A stretch of 44,368 nt of DNA from an uncultured Fidelibacterota bacterium. GTDB lineage: Bacteria; Fidelibacterota; Marinisomatia; Marinisomatales; TCS55. Position numbers and translations under genes: made by a program. Shown here piece after piece: positions 10,149 to 17,954 of this stretch (position 1 is its first letter; every line of letters begins with the position of its first letter). Below the pieces are notes generated by a model. That model was not told where the DNA came from, searched no databases, and worked only from the letters and a program-made list of their open reading frames with translations. The stretch spans positions 1-44,368 of the forward strand of contig CAJVYU010000012.1 of assembly GCA_913009735.1 (NCBI GenBank), in the 5' to 3' direction.

Positions 10149-11234
10149 ATGAAAGTTTTATACATCGCCCCGGAAAACACCGTTGGAACGTTAAGTCTGT
10201 GGAAACAGGCCCACGAATCCCGCGGCAATGAATGCACATTTATTACTCTGTATCATACAAAACATCGTTATGATCCCGGGATTTGTTTAAATCTACCGTT
10301 GGTAAAAGCCAGCCCTTGGTATATGAAGAGCCGGCATCGATATTATCAATTGGCAAGAGGAGCAGATGGAGATTATCAGGAAAAAGATGGTTACCCTCCG
10401 ATTTGGGAACCCAATTCAACCTTGGAAAAATGGTACTTTCAATTTCGTGACTGGCTGTGGAGTTTCAAAGTTGAACGGGCTATTGAAGAATTGGATTTGT
10501 TGAATTACGATATTTATCATTTAGACTGGGGTTTGGAATTTTACCGAGACGGTAGGTTTGTTAATAAGCTGAAGGAATTGGGTAAACCTGTTGTTTGCAC
10601 CTACCACGGCCAGGATCTTCGGACAAGAGGAGTTATTGCTGCCATAGATAAAGCCAGTAGCTTAAACGTTACCAGCGAACTTGATCTAATGCAAAAGCAC
10701 CCGGATTTACAGTACTTATTCCTTCCATATGATACGAGTAAGCATGTACAGCCTCAAGCGGTGAATCATCCAATACGAATCTGCCACAGCCCTACGAATC
10801 GATATTACAAAGGCAGTGAAACGATTATACCCATTTGTGAAAAACTGGCGGAAGAAAAAAAAATAGAATTTGTATTAATTGAAAATATGCCGCATGATGA
10901 AGTCCAACGCGTTAAACAAACGTGTGATATTTTAATCGATCAGGTCCACAATCGCGGGGGGTGGGGCTACGGCATGAATTCTGTGGAAGCGCTATCGATG
11001 GGGTTATGCTGTGTAACAGAACTGATTCCGCAATACGTAGAGTTCATTCCGGATCATCCCTTTGTCAATGTAACGGGAGATTCTCTTTCTGATACGTTGC
11101 TTGAGCTGATTGAAAATCCGAATAAAATTATGGAATATAAAAAACGAAGCAGGGAGTGGGTGATAAAATACCATGATCTACAAAATACAGCTGACATACT
11201 GTACAATTATTATGAAGAAAGGGGAATCATTTGA
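10149..11234 (+). CDS. Glycosyltransferase-like protein (GT-B fold)
   Basis: The 361 residues have the pattern of a GT-B glycosyltransferase: an N-terminal MKVLYIAPENTVGTLSLWKQ, a central DIYHLDWGLEFYRDG and VCTYHGQDLRTRG (about 156-168), and a C-terminal donor site GGWGYGMNSVEALSMGLCCV (about 275-294) in which E285 fits the EX7E position. Similar proteins occur in surface-glycan clusters, but I cannot name donor or linkage. It is followed by a GT2 gene with a 4-base TTGA overlap, so the two are co-translated. Confidence 0.78.
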   Translation: MKVLYIAPENTVGTLSLWKQAHESRGNECTFITLYHTKHRYDPGICLNLPLVKASPWYMKSRHRYYQLARGADGDYQEKDGYPPIWEPNSTLEKWYFQFRDWLWSFKVERAIEELDLLNYDIYHLDWGLEFYRDGRFVNKLKELGKPVVCTYHGQDLRTRGVIAAIDKASSLNVTSELDLMQKHPDLQYLFLPYDTSKHVQPQAVNHPIRICHSPTNRYYKGSETIIPICEKLAEEKKIEFVLIENMPHDEVQRVKQTCDILIDQVHNRGGWGYGMNSVEALSMGLCCVTELIPQYVEFIPDHPFVNVTGDSLSDTLLELIENPNKIMEYKKRSREWVIKYHDLQNTADILYNYYEERGII

Positions 11235-12136
11235 ATTATTGTCCAACGGTAGATATTATAATTCCTTGTTATAATGTTGCTCATATTGTTGAGAAATGTT
11301 TTGAGAGTGTCCTGAATCAAGAATATGATAATACAGTAAAAATTTATTTAGTCAATGATGGTTCGACTGATAATACAGCTGAATTGCTCGAATCATTTTC
11401 CAATCGTTCGAATGTTTATGTCATACAACATGAGCGAAATAAGGGGTTAGCTTCTGCCCGAAATTCAGGAATGAAAGCAGGGAACGGAGATGTTATCTGT
11501 TTTTTAGACAGCGATATGGTTGTAAAGCAACACTGGATAAAAGCACTAATCAAGGTTCTTTCCGATCATAACGTTGTTGGAGTGATCGGTGATTCAAAAA
11601 TTCCCGATGGTGAAACAGCAAACCCCCTGGATAATTATCTTTATGATAAAAGACGGGGCGCCCGCCAGGTTGGCGAAGACAAGCCTATCAATTTCCAATA
11701 TTTTTTGTTTAATAATACAGCTGTGAAACGCTCTGTGTTTGAAATAATTGACCTTTTTGATGAAAATATTACGACCTATGGGGGAGAGGATACTGAGTTG
11801 GCAATACGTCTTTGGGAAGCATATCCAGAATCGTTGAGATATTCATCTGAAGCAGTGGGCGAACACTATCATAAGCGAAGTCTGGATGAATTTTGTTTGT
11901 CAATGTTTCATTATGGAAAATCCAATTTATCGTCGTTAATTTCTCAATATCCTCACTATTCAAATGAATTGGGAGGGCAATGGATTCACTCTGTGAAAGG
12001 ATATTGTCTCTTTAATCCACTTGTGCGCTGGGGGGCGCGAAAAACGTATCGAATTTGTGACTGTTTTTGGTTAATTAGATATCTTGTTGTAGACGCAGTT
12101 ATTAGGGGCGCACGATCATCTCTCGTCGAAAAATAA
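11231..12136 (+). CDS. Family 2 glycosyltransferase
   Basis: A 301-residue inverting GT-A enzyme. The N-terminus has the classic GT2 series: VDIIIPCYNVAHIVEKCFES (8-27), VNDGSTDNT (41-49), ERNKGLASARNSG (68-80) and the metal-binding DSD (93-95) in CFLDSDMVV. GGEDTELAIRLWE (about 178-190) supplies the probable catalytic ED. The C-terminus has weakly hydrophobic stretches. It starts at a TTG whose last two bases form part of the preceding stop. It is the last gene of the polysaccharide block. Confidence 0.9.
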   Translation: MNYCPTVDIIIPCYNVAHIVEKCFESVLNQEYDNTVKIYLVNDGSTDNTAELLESFSNRSNVYVIQHERNKGLASARNSGMKAGNGDVICFLDSDMVVKQHWIKALIKVLSDHNVVGVIGDSKIPDGETANPLDNYLYDKRRGARQVGEDKPINFQYFLFNNTAVKRSVFEIIDLFDENITTYGGEDTELAIRLWEAYPESLRYSSEAVGEHYHKRSLDEFCLSMFHYGKSNLSSLISQYPHYSNELGGQWIHSVKGYCLFNPLVRWGARKTYRICDCFWLIRYLVVDAVIRGARSSLVEK

Positions 12137-12258
12137 CTATTACATAATAAAAAATTTCTGATTAATAAAAATGTTGATAAATATTGAAATGTGCTTAAAT
12201 TCACTGGATTTGAAGATATATAAATCAAATCTGAGTAAAGAAGGACATACCAAAATTG

Positions 12259-12281
12259 CGGGGGCGAGATGCCTCCGTTTT
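12259..12281 (+). terminator. Hairpin with T-run ahead of the small membrane protein genes
   Basis: CGGGGGC and GCCTCCG pair (with one G-U pair) around a GAGAT loop and are followed by TTTT. It lies 123 bases after the GT2 stop and 29 bases before the next ATG. It could terminate the polysaccharide operon or act as an attenuator in the leader of the small membrane protein gene; the sequence alone does not decide. Confidence 0.5.
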
Positions 12282-12309
12282 ACTAATAACCAAACCAAGG
12301 AGGAACATC

Positions 12310-12519
12310 ATGGCTGATGTAAGCTCAACTGTCAATAGTGTCGTCGCAGGAATTGTAAGTCTAATTAAAGGCTTAATCATATTCTTCGTTTTTGCTAACA
12401 TTCTATACGCAACAGGTTTTGATCCCGTTGGTGGTGTAGTTGATTTGGTAAATACATTTCTTGACGGTGGACTCGCGGGTTTATTAGCATTGCTATTTCT
12501 CGTATCCATGGTGGGATAA
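12310..12519 (+). CDS. Small membrane protein, paralogue A
   Basis: A 69-residue protein with two hydrophobic segments: about 11-35 (VAGIVSLIKGLIIFFVFANI) and about 53-68 (GGLAGLLALLFLVSMV). A DP-containing linker lies between them. The ATG at 12310 is chosen because a perfect AGGAGG lies at 12298-12303, unusual in this AT-rich region where most genes have weak ribosome sites. The ending GLAGLLALLFLV is shared almost exactly with the next gene. It is not recognised as any known family. Small size, strong translation signal and its own terminator suggest high expression. Possible roles (holin-like, membrane-organising, subunit of a larger complex) are speculation. Confidence 0.75.
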   Translation: MADVSSTVNSVVAGIVSLIKGLIIFFVFANILYATGFDPVGGVVDLVNTFLDGGLAGLLALLFLVSMVG

Positions 12520-12535
12520 ATAACAGGGTGAAATT

Positions 12536-12568
12536 ACAGGGCTCTTTTGTAACATTGAGCCCTGTTTG
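12536..12568 (+). terminator. Rho-independent terminator or partial terminator between the small paralogues
   Basis: ACAGGGCTC (12536-12544) and GAGCCCTGT (12557-12565) form a perfect 9-base-pair stem with a 12-base loop, followed by a short T run. It sits between the stop of paralogue A and the AGGAGG of paralogue B. It could set a higher transcript level for A, or protect its 3' end. Confidence 0.75.
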
Positions 12569-12597
12569 ATCCTGATAACCCCATCATAGGAGGAAAT

Positions 12598-12810
12598 ATG
12601 AATGCTTTTGACCAAGTAAATGAATGGATAGCCAAAATAACCGACCTGCTAAAAACGTTGGTAATCCTCGGTATCGTCATAGGAATTTTATTTGACGATC
12701 CATTTGGCGTGATTGCAGGAATAGGTAGATTGATGGGACAATTTGGTGACGCAGGCCTTGCGGGTCTGTTAGCGCTGATTTTTCTCGTTGCTCTCTATCC
12801 TAAGAAGTAA
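12598..12810 (+). CDS. Small membrane protein, paralogue B
   Basis: A 70-residue protein paralogous to the preceding gene. It has an amphipathic start (FDQVNEWIAKITDLLKTL), a first hydrophobic segment about 19-33, a DDPFGVI turn, and a second segment with GDAGLAGLLALIFLVALY, ending in basic residues PKK. The shared features are a VN near the N-terminus, a lysine before helix 1, the DP in the linker, and the GLAGLLAL(L/I)FLV block. A perfect AGGAGG at 12588-12593 is four bases from the ATG. It is followed by a very stable terminator. The family is unknown to me. Confidence 0.78.
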   Translation: MNAFDQVNEWIAKITDLLKTLVILGIVIGILFDDPFGVIAGIGRLMGQFGDAGLAGLLALIFLVALYPKK

Positions 12811-12835
12811 TCTTAAACCAATATCCATTTTAATT

Positions 12836-12866
12836 ACTGCGCCCCGCTTGTCGGGGCGCAGTTGTT
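12836..12866 (+). terminator. Strong GC-rich terminator after small paralogue B
   Basis: An 11-base-pair perfect stem (ACTGCGCCCCG with CGGGGCGCAGT) encloses a CTTGT loop and is followed by a T-rich stretch. It begins 26 bases after the stop of paralogue B and ends this two-gene unit before the outer-membrane barrel operon. Confidence 0.85.
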
Positions 12867-13039
12867 TATAGGTTAAATGTTATAATTTTAATGGAGAAAT
12901 TCATATTGTAAATATATTAAGTTACAGGAGCATTTTTTATTCTTTTAGTGGAGTAAGTTATTTTTTAAGATAGAAATATAATACCAATTAGGTATCTGAA
13001 ATATTCTCGAAAATATTTTTGTGTTTAATTGTTTCATAT

Positions 13040-13056
13040 AGGAGGCACTAATAATC
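13040..13056 (+). promoter_or_regulatory. Ribosome binding site that implies a non-AUG start
   Basis: A perfect AGGAGG at 13040-13045 has no ATG, GTG or TTG at a proper distance. In the frame of the downstream barrel gene, ATA (13051) is 5 bases and ATC (13054) 8 bases away. Translation from either gives a basic, then hydrophobic signal peptide (QIKRTTTVSIVCMITGLS) that the ATG at 13099 would cut in half. Confidence 0.6.
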
Positions 13057-13884
13057 GTTCTTCAAATTAAAAGAACAACGACGGTTTCAATTGTTTGTAT
13101 GATTACCGGATTAAGCCAGCTTTTTGGTGCGTTTGAACATTATCCCTCAAGCCCATCCGCCGTTGCAACAGGTTATACATTAGTAAATACTCAATTAAAT
13201 CCTATTGATACATTCAATGACCCCGCCAGTGTGATACTGTTTGATAAAATCAACATTGGAATAACGTGGGGAGAAAAGTTTGCTTTGAAAGCATTGAGCC
13301 ATCGCAGTGCGGTTGTGGCGGGGTCATTGAATAATTGGTATTTATCTGCGGGAGCCAGTATTATCGGTGATAAACTATATAGTGAAACCATTTGGGGGTT
13401 TGTAACGGGAAAACAAATCAAGAAGAGATTGGTTCTGGGCGCATCAATAATGGTATATGATCTGAAAATCAAACATTATGGTCAAGACAGAAGCGTGGGG
13501 ATTAATCTTGGTTGGCGAGCCGGTTTAAATGAAAATATCAACTGGTTTGGAAGTTTGAAAAATATAAATGCGCCAACCATTGGGCAATCAAATGAATTAT
13601 TACCGCAGGTTATTTCTTCGGGGCTGTTGTATGACCCATCAGAAAAACTCAATTTGGTTATCGAATGGGAACAAGAAACATTACATGAAAGCCGGATAAA
13701 ATTTGGTGGTCAGTTTATGTTAATGCCATGGTTCGGCATTTTTACCGGCCATGCATCATCGCCCGGTCAATTAACGCTAGGATTTAATGTCGCCTTTAAA
13801 AAAATGAAAATTAATTATGCCTTTTCAACGCACAGTTATTTGGATATCTCTCATTACATGGGCGTGGGGATTACCCTCCGCTGA
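13054..13884 (+). CDS. Outer-membrane beta-barrel protein (PorV/UPF0164-like), probable AUC start
   Basis: From ATC at 13054 the product is 276 residues; from the first ATG (13099) it is 261. The longer form has a proper signal peptide with KR followed by a hydrophobic core. The mature part opens with a motif of PorV-like barrels (SPSAVATGYTLVNTQLNPID, then FNDPASV) and continues with alternating beta strands to a terminal GVGITLR. Members are small outer-membrane barrels; some FCB relatives assist type IX secretion, but I cannot claim that here. It is followed by a second barrel gene whose start lies 68 bases inside this one in another frame. Confidence 0.72.
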   Translation: MVLQIKRTTTVSIVCMITGLSQLFGAFEHYPSSPSAVATGYTLVNTQLNPIDTFNDPASVILFDKINIGITWGEKFALKALSHRSAVVAGSLNNWYLSAGASIIGDKLYSETIWGFVTGKQIKKRLVLGASIMVYDLKIKHYGQDRSVGINLGWRAGLNENINWFGSLKNINAPTIGQSNELLPQVISSGLLYDPSEKLNLVIEWEQETLHESRIKFGGQFMLMPWFGIFTGHASSPGQLTLGFNVAFKKMKINYAFSTHSYLDISHYMGVGITLR

Positions 13885-15613
13885 CCCGGTAAATTCAACA
13901 GAAGAAATCCTAAACCAACTCGGCTATGACTCTGAAGCCGTTATACCCGAGGAAGATATTATTTATTTAAATAGTTTAATGAATGAGGATCACACTATAA
14001 AAAATGCCATTACAATTCTATCAAATATTTCAATTATCTCCTCCGAGGATCAGGAAATATTAAATCAGGTACATACATTAAACGATTTGAAGAAAAATGA
14101 TCAAATTTCCATATCGCTGAAAAGATTAATACTGAATATCAACATCATTGATGAGCCGACAATTAATGCATCCGCCAGGGAAAAAATTACAATAACTAAT
14201 GGTATTCGACATGATTTGCTATTGTCTGTTTCATTTCGCGATTATCATTTTAATTTGCTCTTTGAAAAAGATCCGGGTGAGCAAAACATATTAGACCATG
14301 CCGTATTTAGTATTCAGGGAAATATAAACTCCGCACAATGGATTGTGGGCGATTATCAGTTGGAAGGCGGTTATGGTTTAATAACCTGGAAATCCACTCC
14401 GGCTTATAAAGGATTTGAAACAATCAATGTTCTAACCAGAAAAGGGAAAGGGTTGAAACCTTATAGATCAAGTAATGAATACTGGAGCACAAAAGGTCTT
14501 GGGGTTCAATGGAACTCCTCTTATGGAACGATGACGGTGTCATTTGGCAATACATTACAAGATGGAAAAATTGAAGACGGTATAGTCAATATTGATGAAA
14601 CGGGCTTGCATGTAACAGAAAATGATTTAAATGATAAAAACAATTTAAACGAGCGTTCAGCTACTTTTTTATGGAGCAACGATTATTTTGGAAATCATTT
14701 TGGCATAATTTTGAACCATCAGCGCGTTGTTGAGAGAAACGAGACAACGATATCTAGTTCTGCAGCATCCATTTTTACAACAGGTAAATGGCAAAATTGG
14801 CAGTGGTTTGGTGAGAGCGCTATGCATAACAATCGACGCTTATCCTTTATTTCAGGTGTGATATTTCGATTAGATAGAATTAAATATTTGATCACAATCC
14901 GTTCATATCCTCAACATTTTAGATCCTACCGTTCACAACCTTTTTCTGAATGGCGGGGGTTTAATGACGGGGAAAAGGGTGTTTTTCAAAATATTCAGGT
15001 AAAAATACAGAAGCATGCTATTGCATTATATAGCGATATCGCTCAAAAAGTTGAAGAAGGTAATAATACTCCATATCGTTTAATCAATCAGGAAAACGGT
15101 CTTCGCTGGCAATGGTTTAACTCGGCTCATCGATTAATGATACAGTTTAAACATAATTCACAAACAACAAATAAAGCAGCTTTTACAAAAAATATAATTA
15201 CATCTGAAAACAATCGAAGAACAATAAAATTGCAATATCAATACAACATTAATAACCAATTAAATATCCGATGGCAAATAAATACAGCTTCGTTTAATAA
15301 AAATGAATCCTATGGATACGGTACTGAAACAAGAATATTATTCAAGGAAAATAATATTGTGTTAACAGTCAGTTGGATTGTGGCCAACGTCAGCGATTAT
15401 AAAGGTAGAATCTATTTTTGGGGACTGAATCTACCTGGAGAAATGAACAGCGTTTCTGTTAGTCAACGAGGTCAACAATTTGGCGCTAGAATCCAACTAT
15501 TGCAACGAGACAAATATCGTATTTTTGTAAGATATAGAATTAAATGGCCTTCATTCAAATTTCAAGGAACTACACACAAAACCGGTGCGTTAGCAATCCA
15601 AATAAATCTATAG
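13817..15613 (+). CDS. Outer-membrane protein with degenerate helix-hairpin-helix N-terminus and beta-barrel
   Basis: A 598-residue protein with signal peptide (MPFQRTVIWISLITWAWGLP). Residues about 25-105 form a helical region (STEEILNQLGYDSE, then SIISSEDQEILNQVHTLNDL) like the helix-hairpin-helix stretch of a Bacteroidota/FCB outer-membrane family. Next comes that family's barrel signature: FEKDPGEQNILDHAVFSIQG, then WIVGDYQLEGGYGLITWKS (about 175-200) and GLKPYRSSNEYW. The rest is beta-strand rich to the end. The DNA- or ligand-binding role of the helical part is unknown. The ATG at 13817 overlaps the preceding barrel gene by 68 bases, which suggests translational coupling. Confidence 0.72.
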   Translation: MPFQRTVIWISLITWAWGLPSADPVNSTEEILNQLGYDSEAVIPEEDIIYLNSLMNEDHTIKNAITILSNISIISSEDQEILNQVHTLNDLKKNDQISISLKRLILNINIIDEPTINASAREKITITNGIRHDLLLSVSFRDYHFNLLFEKDPGEQNILDHAVFSIQGNINSAQWIVGDYQLEGGYGLITWKSTPAYKGFETINVLTRKGKGLKPYRSSNEYWSTKGLGVQWNSSYGTMTVSFGNTLQDGKIEDGIVNIDETGLHVTENDLNDKNNLNERSATFLWSNDYFGNHFGIILNHQRVVERNETTISSSAASIFTTGKWQNWQWFGESAMHNNRRLSFISGVIFRLDRIKYLITIRSYPQHFRSYRSQPFSEWRGFNDGEKGVFQNIQVKIQKHAIALYSDIAQKVEEGNNTPYRLINQENGLRWQWFNSAHRLMIQFKHNSQTTNKAAFTKNIITSENNRRTIKLQYQYNINNQLNIRWQINTASFNKNESYGYGTETRILFKENNIVLTVSWIVANVSDYKGRIYFWGLNLPGEMNSVSVSQRGQQFGARIQLLQRDKYRIFVRYRIKWPSFKFQGTTHKTGALAIQINL

Positions 15614-15657
15614 AGGATCATTGCAGAGGTTAGTTTTATAAGAATAACTTCCCGCTT

Positions 15658-17151
15658 ATGATTCGTGGTAACATTATTCTTTATCGTTTGTTAATCGTTC
15701 TTTTTTGTTCATCGTGGATGAATGCATCTATCACTGTATACAATAGTGTAAATGAAAAAGAATCTGAGTTACAAATTTTAGATAATAATGCATCTTTTAT
15801 CTCGGCAAAAAATCTGTCGGAAATTTTAACATCCCGACAGCCATATATTAATTATGATAGAAAGAAAATGGTGCTTTATTTTTCTGATACACGCATAAAA
15901 ATTTCTAGCAATACCAGCTATGTTTTAGTAGATGAAGAAGTATATCATATGCCGGTTTACGCACGCGATAAAGATGGTGATATATTCTTGCCAACGGTAC
16001 CCTTTTTTAATATTCTTAAAAAAACGGTGTTGCCGGGATTGTCTTATGACCCAAAAAAGAGAAGACTGGATATTAATGTCGTTAATTTCAATATAACCAA
16101 TTTGGAAATTGACCAGAAATCAAATGGGACTATTTTGACACTTTATACAAAACAACATTTTGACGAAGGTCATATCAGCTCGTTTGTTCATGACAATGGA
16201 TGGTTTTATTTAACCATTCAGGACGGACTGGTGGATACAACTCGAATTAAAAAAGTTGTTACCAGAGGCGTAGTGGCAAAAGTGGCTGCTCATCAATTTG
16301 CTGAATCTGCACAAATAGCTTTTCGTTTACGATCGGATATTATTGGGCATGAAGTGTTTCAAAGTCCTGACCCTAATACGATTGTAGTAACATTACGCAC
16401 CCCTTTTAATAAAAGCGCAGATCGCGTCAGAGCATTACGGGAAAGATGGCAACTGAACACAGTTGTATTAGACGCGGGACACGGAGGGAAAGACGGCGGA
16501 ACAGTTGGGAAAAAAGGAACAAGGGAGAAAGATATTGTATTGGATATAACCAAACGTTTGGGCCTTCTTCTGGAAAAGAGAACCAATATTAATGTGGTAT
16601 ATACCCGGGAAGAAGATGTTTTTATTCCTTTATGGAAACGTACAAAAATTGCGAATGAAAACAATGGAAAAATGTTCGTTAGTATACATTGTAATAGCAA
16701 TCCCAATCGTACGGCAAAAGGATTTGAAACGTACTTATTAAGACCGGGGAAATCAGACGATGCCATCGAATTAGCACATCGTGAAAATGCAGTAATCAAA
16801 ATGGAAGAACTCGGCGGTCAGAAATATAATGAATTGACAGGTGAAAATCTAATAATGGCAACCATGGCGCAATCCATGTTTATGAAAGAAAGTGAAGAAT
16901 TTGCGGCACTGATCCAAGAAGAATTAAGCAAAAAACTGAACAGTCCAAACCGGGGCATTAAACAAGCAGGATTTGTTGTATTGATTGGAGCAAGCATGCC
17001 CAACGTTCTCATTGAAACAGGTTTTCTCTCAAACCCAACTGAAGAAGCCCGAATGAAACAATCCGCATATCGTCAAAAAATTGCACAGGGAATTTTCAAC
17101 GCAATTATAAAATTCCGAATCATTCGAGAAGAATTATTGGCGGAAGGATAA
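15658..17151 (+). CDS. N-acetylmuramoyl-L-alanine amidase (Amidase_3 family)
   Basis: A zinc amidase that cleaves the bond between MurNAc and the stem peptide during cell separation and wall turnover. It has 497 residues with a signal peptide (about 1-24). Residues about 30-130 resemble a copper-amine-oxidase-N-like/SH3-like beta domain. About 140-250 look like an AMIN-type localisation domain. The catalytic domain at about 266-490 shows all four key positions: H275 (VVLDAGHGGKDGG), E290 (TREKDIVLD), H344 (VSIHCNSNP) and E453 (VLIETGFLSN). It follows the HHH barrel gene and overlaps murI by one base (TAATG), forming an envelope operon. Confidence 0.94.
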   Translation: MIRGNIILYRLLIVLFCSSWMNASITVYNSVNEKESELQILDNNASFISAKNLSEILTSRQPYINYDRKKMVLYFSDTRIKISSNTSYVLVDEEVYHMPVYARDKDGDIFLPTVPFFNILKKTVLPGLSYDPKKRRLDINVVNFNITNLEIDQKSNGTILTLYTKQHFDEGHISSFVHDNGWFYLTIQDGLVDTTRIKKVVTRGVVAKVAAHQFAESAQIAFRLRSDIIGHEVFQSPDPNTIVVTLRTPFNKSADRVRALRERWQLNTVVLDAGHGGKDGGTVGKKGTREKDIVLDITKRLGLLLEKRTNINVVYTREEDVFIPLWKRTKIANENNGKMFVSIHCNSNPNRTAKGFETYLLRPGKSDDAIELAHRENAVIKMEELGGQKYNELTGENLIMATMAQSMFMKESEEFAALIQEELSKKLNSPNRGIKQAGFVVLIGASMPNVLIETGFLSNPTEEARMKQSAYRQKIAQGIFNAIIKFRIIREELLAEG

Positions 17152-17954
17152 TGTCAGATACAAGCCCCATAGGTGTGTTTGATTCCGGTTTGGGCGGCTT
17201 AACGGTCGTACAAGCGTTACAGAAATTACTGCCAAGTGAATCTATTATTTATTTTGGCGATACAGCCCGGGTCCCTTACGGTAATAAGAGTAAAGAATTA
17301 ATTATTGAATACTCAAGCGAAATCTCAGGTTTCTTGATAAAAAACGATGTAAAAATAATAGTAGTGGCGTGCAATACGGCTTCCGCATTGGCTTTGGATA
17401 CATTAACAAAAAACGTCTCTGTCCCTGTTTCAGGTGTTATAAATCCAGGTGCGGGGGAGGCGATAAAAGTGACTCTAAATAAACATATAGGCATGATTGG
17501 AACCGTGGCTACGGTAAACTCCGGCGCATATGAAAATGCAATATATGATATTGACAAAAGTATTATCATAAGCACACAAGCCTGCCCATTATTTGTTCCG
17601 TTGGCAGAAGAGGGCTGGTTAGAGGGAGATGTAGTCGAAAAAATAGCCGCTCACTATTTGACACCGTTAAATGAAAAAAAAATTGATACACTGATTCTTG
17701 GGTGTACTCATTATCCATTGTTAAAAAATGTTATAACTAATCAAGTGAATGAAAAAACGATTTTAATCGATTCAGCAGAAGCAGTTGCAAGAAAAGTGCA
17801 GGCACAACTTTCAACATTAAATCTATTAAACAACGGTAGCCAAAAGGGATTATTAACATGTTATGTAACGGACATTCCCATGCGGTTTGAAACGGTTGGC
17901 AAACGCTTTTTGGGCTCATCTTTAGACAATGTCCAAACAGTTCATGCATTCTGA
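17151..17954 (+). CDS. murI: Glutamate racemase
   Basis: A cofactor-independent racemase that makes D-glutamate for peptidoglycan. At 267 residues it is full length. The catalytic cysteines are C74 (VACNTASA) and C185 (LGCTHYPLL), and D11 lies in GVFDSGLGGLTV; YFGDTARVPYG is also present. It overlaps the amidase stop by one base and is itself overlapped by folC for 26 bases, so these wall and folate genes are translationally linked. Confidence 0.97.
   Translation: MSDTSPIGVFDSGLGGLTVVQALQKLLPSESIIYFGDTARVPYGNKSKELIIEYSSEISGFLIKNDVKIIVVACNTASALALDTLTKNVSVPVSGVINPGAGEAIKVTLNKHIGMIGTVATVNSGAYENAIYDIDKSIIISTQACPLFVPLAEEGWLEGDVVEKIAAHYLTPLNEKKIDTLILGCTHYPLLKNVITNQVNEKTILIDSAEAVARKVQAQLSTLNLLNNGSQKGLLTCYVTDIPMRFETVGKRFLGSSLDNVQTVHAF

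Noticed and set aside
16359..16799. 146-residue open frame antisense to the amidase gene
   Set aside because: It lies wholly opposite the conserved catalytic domain of a clear gene, with no ribosome site; it is a shadow frame.
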